A stretch of DNA of 64,000 nucleotides from Plumapathes pennacea (Eukaryota > Cnidaria > Anthozoa > Antipatharia > Myriopathidae): assembly GCA_964036295.1 (NCBI GenBank), contig OZ038470.1, positions 7,531,078 through 7,595,077 of the forward strand, given 5' to 3'. A program made the position numbers and the translations under genes. This document shows positions 23,198 through 34,600 of this stretch, piece by piece. The notes under the pieces were generated by a model, which saw nothing but the letters and a program-made list of their open reading frames with translations, was not told where the DNA came from and did no database searches. Positions within the stretch are counted from its first letter, which is position 1. Every line of letters begins with the position of its first letter.

Positions 23198-24519
23198 CAA
23201 GAAGCGGACATGGAACATGAGGTTGGGATCATAACTAACTCGCCTTAATCCCTTTATTGATCCTTGTTGACAAAGTAATTCGTAAATTAGGTATCAAATG
23301 CGATTAGCACATAATCAGGAAAAAAAAAAGCTAAACGAAGGATCCGCGTCTCAGTTCAAGAGTGCCGGACTAACAAAACTTGAAATATGTCCCCTCTGGG
23401 CTCCATTAAATTTAATTTCTCTGATCAAGCGCGCTTGGAATGAGCTCCGGTTTTTTTTTTTCAGCAATTTAAAACTCGTGTTATTTCAGGCGTAATCCAC
23501 TGACACTCGCCGTCATATCAATCCATCAAAACGCTTGACTCCTTTGCGATAAGAACGTCAACTGCAGTCCGCGTTGACAAAAGATTACTGTTTTCCAAAT
23601 AACGATATGTCGTTTCTAAAAGCTGAAAATTGCTTTCCCAAGTGAGCTAACTGAATAATTATGTCTCAGTGCAGGCCAAGGACTTTGAGCTCAGCAGATT
23701 CGGTACAGCCTCTAATTACTATATAATTGGTAATATCATCGTCGCAGTGATATGAGGGAATATCAGACTTGAACGGACAAGACTCCGTTTTATCTGTTTT
23801 AAGAGAAAACACATTAAAGCAATGGAGACCTCATGATCTAGGGCTTGTTTTCATTGCCGCTCAGCTGCATGACTGCACGAGTTGGCGTTTTCTCGGCAAA
23901 AACCAGCGCACGTAGTACGGTATACGCCAAGAAGATGACCAATTAATTACAAGATGTGCTCCAGAATAAACGGGAAAACAGAATATCAGATCTCGATGCG
24001 GGTGCTAATGACCCCTCACAAGTCAGTTCCTGCCAATCCATGTAAACTTTGGCCCATTACGCGATGACTGCCTGCATATTGGCACGCCCATTTATCACCA
24101 GCCCTGACCGGGCATGAGGCGCTGGGTGAACTATGCCTTCAACACAACATTAAGCGTGTAGTTAAACCAAGAAGAGCATAATGTAGAGTCACCTCTGAAC
24201 GTTATTCAACATTGATCCATAAGGGCAGTTAGTACCAGCTTTGTAAACATGAATATCGGTTCGTGAGCTGCAGCGTTGAAACCGTGAGCGCACTTCGTGC
24301 AATGAAACGCGCGGAATCTAATCGGTTTGATAAGAATCTAAACTAGCTCTGAATAAGCGCTATGCAGGAAGGGCATGCCCCTCTATGAATCTGTCTCCCA
24401 TTGACAAAGCAAAGAGAAAATGATATAAATCAACAAATCAACCCTAATGGAACCTCAAAGTGACAATCATACGGGCATGTCACTCTGTGAGACCTCACCG
24501 TGTGCGCGCGCGACGCTTG
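20554..24519. other. Divergent intergenic region between EIF3K and HLX
   Basis: About 4 kb of mostly unique AT-rich sequence. EIF3K's start codon sits in CCAACATGGCGGAAG, a YY1-like context, so its promoter should be just right of 20553. A (CA)n tract is at 23164-23193. No exon seen. Open frames here, including a basic one at 22600-22860 that begins with TTG, have no ATG or splice support. Being upstream of a developmental homeobox gene, the stretch may hold cis-regulatory elements, but I cannot show that. Confidence 0.5.
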
Positions 24520-27500
24520 ATGGTTCAATCAGTTCCTTTTGTGTCCTCAACACCACGTCTTCAAACCAACACGCTGCGTCCACACAGCCCCAAAACTACG
24601 GCCATGAGCTTTCAAGACGAGTCTCCAGATGAAAGACGTGTCTCTTCATTTCGCATTGATGATATCTTGGCTCGTGATCACGGTGAGCGATCCGAATCGA
24701 GAAAAAGGCGCAGCTTTACAACCAGCACTCCGTTGAACCCTCCGCGAGGCCTCAGCTTTGGTGTCGATCAGATTCTAACGAAACAAGAGAAAGAACCCGA
24801 CGATAGGACGCTGTCATATCTGGGTACGTACGGCTGCATTCTGTGTTCATTTTGTGTATCGAGTAATCTCTTAGAGTATTAGTAATTAGCGCCGTGAATA
24901 CCAGGCGGGTATCATTCACACAAAAGTACATTTTTCATTAAAGGTTATGATGTAAATTGTAATCAGTTTACAGAAAATACAGGTAGAAGTGTGGGATCTT
25001 AATCCCAAGATATAGCCATAGTTTTCAAATAAGTTCACGATAAAATGTTTGTTCTTTGCTCAAATTACTCTGAGTAATCGAATATTTTTTATCGTATTAA
25101 TGATTAGTTTCGATTTTTTTGACCGCAAATTTGAGGTCCGGCGAACGCATAAGACACATTTTACGTATCTGACAGCAGAATCGAGGCAATATATCTCTGG
25201 ACACATCGAAGGACGGCTGTTTAAGCATGAGGACGACAATTAATTTTTTGAGCAAATTCAAATTGGCTCTAATCTATGAATGTTGATTGAAGCTAGGAAA
25301 ACAGATGAAGCAACGTCTTTCATACCTTCAAGCATAATTATCGTCACCCATTTTACGCAACACGAGCATTTTGTCACTATAACCGCGTCTTGCGCCGACC
25401 GCGATTGGGAAACTCCTTCGTTATTTACAAATAATTCACTGATTTAAAACGCAGGAAGTATAAACCATTCGACGCCCTTATGCTTTAACTATTGAACGTT
25501 TATAGGAAACTTAGAACTTGCTTTATTGTGGTACTCACCGGATATTGCCCGTGTAGAAAAAAAGTAGGACAGAAAACATAGGGAAGTCATGGATAGCCCG
25601 CACCATGTCAAAACCAAGACTGAAGAAAAGTAGCGGCCTTTAACGCGCGAAGAAGCAACTCTTTTGCTTGCCCTCTTAATTACTCTACTCATACATTTTG
25701 AATTTCTACGTCAGTTCGGGCGAATTCTTGTTGGCAGTTTCAGTGAAGCTGTTCAGTTTCGGAAACGTGAAAAATCAAGAAAATATGGATCGGCGCATGT
25801 TGATAGGATGGCACTAATAAAATCTGTTAAACCGCAAGGATGGAGAACGAAGTCTACCCATATTTAACTCCTTTTTGCGTCAACGGTAGTGTTAAACTTC
25901 ATGTGGGGTCTCTTGCAGATATAACTGACTCGTTTTTTTAATACCAACTGAGAATGAAAATCACAAAGGAATTATTGAATGAATTGTGGCCGGTGAAAAA
26001 GAAGAAAAGAAAGCTTTCTACTTTTTTCTTCAACACTCTTATAACCAGTTCTTTTGAGGATAAAAAAAAAAACGAAAAAACGAAAGGAGGGGCCCTGAAA
26101 CATCACTGAATTCGACCATAAAAGATTCGACACTCTGTTACATCAACTCAATCATACATCAGCATGAATTGAAGATCAAGAACTCGCAGACCCACACAAA
26201 CGAATTGACATATTATCTATTTATCATTTTATGACAATATGGTCTCTGTTTCTCTCCATAAGTCATCGGCCTTATTCAGATAAGAGTGAATGATTTTTTT
26301 TGTCACAATTTTAGTGACCATATAAAAGCGGCTATATTGTGAGGTTACACTGTTAACTGGACGCTTGTTAGCTGGTTTGATGTACTCAATACTCCGGCTT
26401 TCTCAGTCAGAGATGCGCGGGATATAGTCAAAATGATCACCCTGGTTGTGATGTCGGAGGGAAAGTCACTAATGGCGATGGCCACTGAGTTTTTGGTTCA
26501 ATTTTACTCGTGAGTAGCCATCCCGCATCCAATCTTGACGATTCTCATGCGGGCGTTGGCGAGAAAGATTCAGCACTAGCACTTGAACAGAAATTGAAAT
26601 GCTCCCAGCGTGTTTTGGATGGATATCTAAACGTAAATATTTTCAGGTGAATACATTGGTTTTTATTTTTCAAAAGGTTTTGCCTTAAAAACCATTAATA
26701 AGAATTAAATGCCATGAACGTGTGCGAAGAAGAGTCATCAAGGACGTTGACAAAGAGAAGAGGGTTTGTTAAAGAAATTAGTCCGCCTTTAACAAAGTGA
26801 ATTCCATTCTTAATAAACATTTATAAGAAATATATATTACCTCTGCCCGCATCAGCGAAGGAAACGCGGGACTATATACTTTTCTATAAACCAGTATGTT
26901 TAATCAGGTTTAAAAGATTTGACCACATTAGACATAAATTCTAATGATTGTTATAAATTTTGAACAAAAGCTATTTTTCCGTGTTTAATCTGAGAGCTCA
27001 GCAGTTTTGTTTCACTACCGACTCTCTCAGGGAAAAAAAGGAATCCAAGCAATGAAGTTGAAGTTGAATAAATCAGTCGCCTTTAGAAAGAAACCGCTTA
27101 CACCACGCGGAGATATTTTCAAGATCGTACGCAGAAACAGCAGGCGATAAACAATATACTTAGCCTAAGTTTTCCTAGCCTAAATTCCCGAAACAAAGTA
27201 GAAGAATAACTCGTGGGTATCACTAGAATTGTCCAGTATATATTCAGTACTGTTTCATTTTTATTGTAACAAATGTACACGCTAATCCTAGCTTACACAA
27301 TAAGGTAATTACTACGTTAAATAGTCTAAGTTTTAAACACTAAACCTTCGAGATTCAACCGCTATACGAAAAGAACTGTCGACGGCACAGTTCCACGGAT
27401 TACCGTTTTCGGGATACTCATAAGCTTTCTGGGAGAACTTTTAATTCTAGTTCACGTCGTAATACAGCTGTTCTAATACAGTTTATATTTCTTTTGGTTA

Positions 27501-30275
27501 TCGTTACTTTGCTCATAATTAGCAGACATATGCATGTCATAATATAGACATGAAGACAACCAGTTTCCGCCACTATTCGCTCACGCAATGTTCCCGAAAA
27601 AAGATATCCAAATCTTTCTTCTTTTTAACAGGCAAAGGTTTCTGAGGAGACTAAATGTTCGACATATTTGTCGTGACGTGTTCAAGTGGAAACTCTGCGC
27701 GAGATTTCAATTTGTGGTATATTACATTTCTAATTAAACTCCACACGCACAGATAACTGTCACGAAAAACCTTTTCACTCCGCCTCCATTAATATGAACA
27801 AAAGCTAAGTATATAAAAAGCCCGCCAATGCTGTTTCCCGCCGCGGTACAAAGAGCATACTCAATCACTCCAGTGGAGTTTTCTTCAAAACATATCTCGA
27901 GCTTTTAGGCTAAACTGATGTAAACAATGTTTTTAGTGACAGGAACAATAGCCTCCTGGGTAGATTGAGGTGCTTTTTTTAAAACCCATCTTCGTATTTG
28001 CTTTCTTTTTGTTGCGTGTGGCGATAAAAGGAGAAATAATCATCTATCGTCAAGGCTTTTGAAAGACAAATATTTTCCTTGCGCCCAAGATAACAAAAAG
28101 TTTGGCATTTCCCATTGAACAATGGTCTATTTTTTTGCTGAGCCCTTTGGCTTGGAGCTACTTTGCCATAATAAAATACTTCGAGAGATCTCCTTGCAAA
28201 ACTTCTGTCCGTGATTCGACGTTTTCAGTTCAGTTTCATTGGCGTTGCCGGAGTTTTTCTATCGAATTGCTGACGAGCACGTGCTTGGGATCAGATGGTG
28301 GGAAAAAACTCTTGATGGGTGTCAAGAAAGTATTGATACATAAAAGCAATCCCGGTACAATAGAAAGGCTGATTTGAGCTAAGTGCTCCTGTTCATACAA
28401 AGACGCATTGATAGCTGATACAAATTGTGGGTGGGATCAAACTTAAGATATCCTCTTTCACGGAAACCATTCGCACGCCTTATTTGTTCTTTTCTACACT
28501 GTCATGGACAGGTTTCCACGCGTGCATTGTGCAAAGCGGAGACAACAAGATGGGACTTTGACGGGACGTGTGTTTAAAATCGGATGCAATGTTGTATGCC
28601 AAAGACTTTGAATAGATTTGAGTCAAATTAATAATACAACAAACTGGATGACTTCTGTTATCTCAATACTGCTCTATGACTGAACTTGGCTCCCGATGAA
28701 AATGGATCACTCCCACTACTTAGTTGTTTTCTGTAGAGACTCATTTGCCATGAAATATAATAAGGTACTCTATAAACATAATTAGTTTATAACGGCATGT
28801 TTTACCTCCGTTTAGAGATAATCCTGAGCGAGGTTACTGATCAATATATTCTAATGATGAAGAAATTTTTGCCCTCCGAGTTCTTTCGAGCCGCCTACTC
28901 TGTCGTAAAGAAAAGAACATGACAAGAACTGCTTCAATGAAATCCACTGTAATTGAAATGCGGTCCAGTTAAAGTGCAAGGGAAAACCGATTATCGCGGC
29001 GTGGAAAACGTTCAACCACGAAGACGTTTGAACACTCCCTTGTTAGGGAAGTACCACCCACGTGGACAGAGTACAGCATTTTTCTTTCGTGGACCTTAAT
29101 GTTATCTTTGATTTCGTTCCAAAAGGGAGTTACAGCGCGATAAGAGCTTAAACACACAATTCCTTTAAGATATTGATTAGGATCACCATCACGTTACTGC
29201 ACGTAAATATTTCACCAACCTTTTTGGACATAACTTCAGGTTCTGCATTTGCTGGGGCTAGTGCCGTGGCTCATGGATCTTACGCCCACCTGAGCCCCTC
29301 TGTCTGGTGTTCCCCGTATCTTACGACGCACCTGCATCCGTACCTGTACAGCTCCCTTCACGCCGCCGGCTGCGAGGCTTGTTACAGCCACGGATCATTT
29401 TCTTACACCAGCGACGCGTTTGCTGGTAAGGTTTTAGTTATTCTGAATAAGCAGGCAATTATCGAAGCACAGCACAGCATGGAATAGCATAGTACAGCAC
29501 TGCAGGTGAACGATAGAGCAGAGCATAACAGACCAGGCCTAGACCAGAGTACAGCAGGCTGCAGAGCAGAGCAGAACAGATCAGAGTCCAGTAGAACATA
29601 GCAGAAAAGTGTACAGCAGATCAGATCAGATCGGAGTCGCTCATTGCCTCACACGGTGCCCGGCTCCATCTTGGATTCAAAGCGAGGCTAACCTGGCACA
29701 AAATTCGCCAGACATGAAACAAGAGAGTTTCCTATCGCTTTAAAGCACCAAGGCATGTGCAGAGGAGATGCACGTGTTTCGTTTGGGGAGTTAACCCTCT
29801 CGGTTTTGCCAAGACAGCCTCGTTTTGAAGCTCATGCCTGTTCCCGTGCTGGAAGGCCATTAGGGAAGCGCAGAACAGTTTTATGAGCAGGCAGAAAGAA
29901 ATGCAGGGCAGTAGGATAAAGCAACACTCTTCATTAACAAGTAAATGCTTCTTTTTAGCCTTATATAGCGATTGCAACGCTTCACTTCTAAACAAGTCAC
30001 AGCTGACAGCCCAAGCCCTACCTGGCCAGCCAAAACCGCGTAAGCCAAGAAGGCCCTGGACTCGAGCGGTGTTTTCCAATCTGCAACGCAAAGGGTTGGA
30101 GAAGAGGTTCCAGGTTCAGAAATACTTGACAAAAGCTGACCGTCATCAACTGGCGTCCATGTTAGGACTGTCGGACAATCAGGTAAAAGTTTGGTTCCAG
30201 AACAGGAGAATGAAATGGAGACAAGAAGCGAGGGAGACTGGGGTGACAGGAAGCTCTGAAGAATCTGAGAAATAG
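24520..30275 (+). CDS. HLX: H2.0-like homeobox transcription factor (HLX family)
   Basis: Three exons, 24520-24823, 29240-29425 and 29959-30275, join in phase 1 at both junctions to give 268 residues. The homeodomain (about residues 190-250: RPWTRAVFSNLQRKGLEKRF ... KVWFQNRRMKWRQ) matches the HLX/H2.0 type, including the distinctive AVFSNLQRKGLE helix 1. Upstream are two eh1-like Groucho-binding motifs: FRIDDIL at 44-50 and FGVDQIL at 80-86. Vertebrate HLX also has an N-terminal eh1 motif and, from memory, a second one of this type. Exon 2 is rich in Ala, Ser, His and Tyr. HLX proteins are nuclear transcription factors in mesoderm, gut and nerve development. A second in-frame ATG at 24604 (MSFQDESP) is an alternative start. 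The first intron is 4.4 kb. Confidence 0.92.
27810..27820 (+). promoter_or_regulatory. Candidate TATA box in HLX intron 1
   Basis: TATATAAAAAG is followed by a GC-rich CCCGCCAATG ... CCCGCCGCGG segment within about 35 bp, unusual in this AT-rich intron. It could be an alternative HLX promoter that skips the eh1-containing exon, or the promoter of a non-coding transcript. No exon with a donor was found close behind it. Confidence 0.25.
29468..29635. repeat. AGCAGAGCA/AGCACAGCA-rich short repeat, HLX intron 2
   Basis: A run of imperfect 5- and 10-bp repeats built from AGCACAGC, AGCAGAGC and AGATCAG motifs fills much of the short second intron. Confidence 0.55.
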
Positions 30276-31615
30276 CAGCCGCCAAGAATCGGAAGTGATT
30301 CTAGATAGAACTGTAAATTAATTATTGGGGTGTTAAACGTGAAAAACACCGCATCAGCAACAATAACTTAAAGTTTAGAATAGATCGGACAAAACAAAAA
30401 CCACAGTAACAAATGAATGGTCGGCGAAGCGATGACGGTAAATCACGACATTGCTATTTGGTTTACGAGACTGCATAACAGTTTCACTCCCAAGATCAAA
30501 ATACAGATTCTCCCAACCTTTTAAGAAGAAAAATCTGAGTAATGTGGTAAGAATTGATAATTTAATCAGTTTTCATCTGAGCAAGTTATCAAAAGACAAG
30601 TTCTCCTTACTGTATGATAAACTTCTGGTGAGAAACTGGAGGAGAAAATTGAAGTTGGTCACTCTTGGGGGTGAGTTCATGCAGAGATGATTCCTGTTAA
30701 CAAGAACAGAGCGGTAACACGCCAGCTATCTGTTGTTTTTGTTATTACAGTGGTGGTTATTTGCTTGTCAAATTTACAAGGCTACTGATTTATGGCACAT
30801 TTACTCGATCAGCATAGTTTAATTCTCTTAACTGTACAGCGGTCGTACCGAAACAAACCAAGATGGTGGCTCTTTTAACTAAGTGTCATGAAAGGACTTA
30901 GTTGAAAATATATCCACAATATTTGGTGTTAATCTTTGTTGCTTTACAACTCGTTAAACGCAAGATATTCAAAACGGTTCACAATTAGAGTAAATATGTG
31001 CACTTTTATTGGACGCAGCAATGCGTGGAACAACTTATACAATTAATCAAAGACAACTAACTTAGGTGGTTTAGACTCCAGAGTACCCCCCTCCTCCTGG
31101 GGTTAAGGCTGATAGATTCGCTTTAGTTACCGCATTATATGTTGGTTTACAATTTGTTTATTGAAAAACACGACGATATCAGTCTCCTTAAGCTTGCTGG
31201 CTTGCTTTAAACATGCACAAACATTGTGAATGCACTAGAACTGTAAATAAGTTAACCCTTCTCTTCACCCTCTTATCTGTGGCGTCTTGAATCGAGTTGT
31301 CAATCAATTTCTTGCTTCATGTTAAGTAAGTGTAATTAGAAGCCACGTAAAGAGAGTGCCTTGTTATTCCTCAAAAACGTTCTCTCTGATGAAATATTAA
31401 ACTAGAAAATAATTATGTGACTTGAACTGCAAGTTGCGCGATCTGAAACAGGGCAACTTATGCGTCTTACTGTGGCGCATGCCTCTCCTTGCACGTGACC
31501 AATAGTGTCCAGTCCCATAGATTACGCGCGCCACTACCCTCCCACAGCAGAGAACATAAGTGAAAGGACGAATCGAAGTGTCATTCACAGTTTATAGCTC
31601 TTCGCTTTTTCATCC
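30276..31615. other. Spacer between HLX and MGAT5 copy A (tail to tail)
   Basis: Contains the TCACTCCCAAGAGTGA-type MITE (30484-30678). The rest is AT-rich with no exon visible. HLX and MGAT5-A converge here. Confidence 0.5.
30484..30678 (+). mobile_element. MITE, family TCACTCCCAAGAGTGA (copy 2)
   Basis: Starts TTCACTCCCAAGAT and ends GGTCACTCTTGGGGGTGA. The interior matches copy 1 in reverse (GATTCTCCCAACC, AGCAAGTTATCAAAAGACAAG, ATAAACTTCTGGTGAGAAACT). No intact gene. Confidence 0.7.
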
Positions 31616-34600
31616 TTAAAGGCAGGCTTTACACAGTGCCATTTGGCCCTTTCTGTACGCCCTACAGGGACAGAATCTCTGGTACGCGGGGTCGCCACCT
31701 GCACAACTATACAGCAGGGGTTGGCTTTGGAAAATACACTGCTTCTTTGTAGAGCTCATTGCGGGAGCAATGGGACTTTCAAGCGCAACGGTACTGCTGC
31801 AGTCAGATATGTGACTGAAATAGAAATTGGAGATTTAGACTTTTGTCTGCTTGGTTGCTTGGCTCTTTTGATTAGTTCGTTTCCCTTGAAAGAAAATTTA
31901 TCATTGATCTAGCGGTCCACTGTAGTTACCAACCTAGTCAACTCGTGGGGTTGATTTTCTTTTAATTGTCAACATAGATAATAATAATAATGATAACAAT
32001 AATAATAATCTTCATTCAGGAGGCCACTTCACCCAAAAGTGTCTTGAAGGCTAGTGATAGTGTGTTAATTAGATATTTTATATCGCACACGGTTTTTATG
32101 TGTTTAGGTATTTTGAAATCTTTTAGGATTTTTATTTTATAAATTTATGCATTTCTTGTTAATCACACGCACCCCTGCAAGCTGCAAGCTTTAGACGAAG
32201 TCGGTCGAAAACCAGTATTTCGTAAATATCCCGCAGTCTCACTCACCTTGAATTGAGGACCTGAAAAAATTGAGGCTCACATACAAGTCCTGTGAATTTA
32301 GAATTTTAGAAAAAACATGTGAGTTCCGAGCAAGCGCAGGTAACAAGTCAGTACAATTCAACTTTCAGATTACAAGTCCAATTGATGCTCACAGGGTAAA
32401 AATCGCAGGTCAGAAGTCAGTTTACAGGTCACATGTTTGAGTGAGTGATGGTTCAAAGGTCAGAAGTCAGTTTATAGGTCACATGTTTGAATGAGTGATG
32501 GTTCAAAGGTCAGAAGTCAGTATACAGGTCACATGTTTGAATGAGTGATTGTCCAAAGGTCAAGGCAGTTTATAGGTCACATGTTTAGTTTCACGCCACA
32601 AGTCAGAAACTATGATCCACAAGCAAATACTTCAAGGACCAATGCAAAGTTTTAAGGAAAAGTGACTGACACTCCACGTCCTTTTGCAGCGAACTTTCCA
32701 AGGGCAACTATTACGTCACAAACGGGATTCAGTTTGCGGCCAAAAAGCAAGATTACAGATTTTTAAGAATCGGAATATTATGGGCAGGGAAGTGTACTTT
32801 CCAATGAGCGAAAATCGTTTCGGGCTTTGCATTTGTCCTTTAACGAAGTGCTCACCCTGCTTAAAACACAAATCCGTGCAAGTGACTCCAGGATCTCCCA
32901 TGAGCACCTCAAACGTGTCGTCATCTGGGGGCCACTGGTTCTTCCCACAGAAATTCTACGAGAATGAGAATTCAAGATATATCAAGGAATGCTTAGATTG
33001 CGGCCAAGGGATGATCTACTCCCTTGCTTCACAGGCAAAGAAGCTGTAGTGATATTTGCCAATTGTTCGAGCAATGAAAACATTGCTCAGCTCCTGTTGC
33101 AAAGCCTTTTTTTTTTTTTTTTTGTTATTTAAACAATATGTGAGCATTACATTTGCTCCAGGAGCTAAAGCTCATCGAGGGAGCTTATGTAATTTTTTTA
33201 TGTGCAACGTTGTGAAAAATGCAAAAGAATAGACAAAAAAAAAAGATAAGAAAATAGATAAATTAATAATTCATTAAGTTCTCCAAACTTCGGTGCCTGT
33301 TTAGCGTTGTAATTCAAAGTGTGATCGTTACCTGGTTTTCAATGTAGGCATTGAGTCTCTCCAGCATTCCCTCGCAGGTAAACTCAAAAGGCACATACGG
33401 TGCAACCTGGGAAGTGGAAAACAAATAAGAAACAAATACAAAATAAGACAAATAACCACAGCACCACGATAAAGACGCACAACAGAGCAAAGCTCCAATC
33501 TTGGTAGACTAAGAACATCCTAGTAAACTAAACTATCTTAGTAACACCCCAGAATGTCCTAATAGCCAGAATATCCTGGTATAAGATTTTAAGCTTCGTT
33601 ACGGTATATTCCCTATAAGGAAGTCAAGTTAAAGTCTTCCTTGTAGGGGGAATATAACGCAATGAAACCCGTAAACTTATACCAGGATATTCTGGATATT
33701 AGGATACCTTAGATTACTTGGATGTTTTAATCGACACAATTTATCTCTCATTTGGAAGTTATACCGTGAGTTTCTCACCTCGCTCTTTGTGATTTTTGTG
33801 ATGGTGTTGTAGACTTCCGTAAGGTTTCCTATATCGATAGTGTACACGTGTGGTTCCCCAATGAACATATGAGCGTAGGGATGCTGGGAGGAAAGCTGCG
33901 AAAAGAAAAGAAAGAACTATTGTTTACGTGTTTTAGGGCTTCAATCTCATGAGCTACGCTTGCCATACCTTTCTAAATGATGGCAGACTTCTCAGACTCT
34001 TAGAGTTCAAGCGATGTCTTGGTGGAGCAAACTGAAAATAATAAATACGTCACTGAGCTTTAAATGTGTCAATATAGACATAGTTTAAGTATCAGGCCCT
34101 ACTCAGGGGGAGGGAGAGAGAAAAGAAAACAAGTTAAAATCGAACTTAGGGGGAGAGGGAGAGGGGGGACTCTGCTTTCCCCCTCTTCCCCCATCTCTAA
34201 TTTTTTCCTTTCTTCTCCCCCACCCCCCCCCCCCCCCCCCCCCCCCCTCCTTCCCCTTGGAAAAGCCTGACACTCACGTACATACGCAATACACGGGGTC
34301 TACATGGGCGTTAAATGTACAACTGAGAAAAGAAACGGATCTCGCACATAGAGTTACGTAAAAACGCACGTAAAGATATCATTACCTTTGGATTAATGTA
34401 GACGCATCCCTTCGCTATGGCTTCTAACGGTAGAATTCCCTCGTAAGGCATTTTGAGTCCTAGCACGATCTAAATCGAGAAGAAAAGAAACACTTTGACA
34501 GAAAACTAAAGAGTAATGAAGTTCATTCGCTACAGAATGTTCAGATATTAACATATTAAATATAAAACCCATTCACACCAGGAAAAGTCAACGTAGCTCT

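Noticed and set aside
28102..28377. 91-codon open frame in HLX intron 1
   Set aside because: It starts with TTG, has no homology that I recognise, and no splice sites joining it to HLX in phase.
29732..30285. Minus-strand open frames over the HLX homeodomain exon
   Set aside because: They are antisense shadows of the homeodomain coding sequence.
32716..32855. Possible frameshift and truncation in the C-terminal region of MGAT5 copy A
   Set aside because: Reading past 32856 gave unrelated residues, but a GTGAGC donor there leads in phase to exons at 32289-32247 (CEPQFF) and 31814-31616 (cysteine-rich end). The gene is intact.
34064..34270. Open frame ending in a poly-proline run
   Set aside because: It translates the poly(C) tract in an MGAT5-A intron and overlaps no splice-consistent exon.
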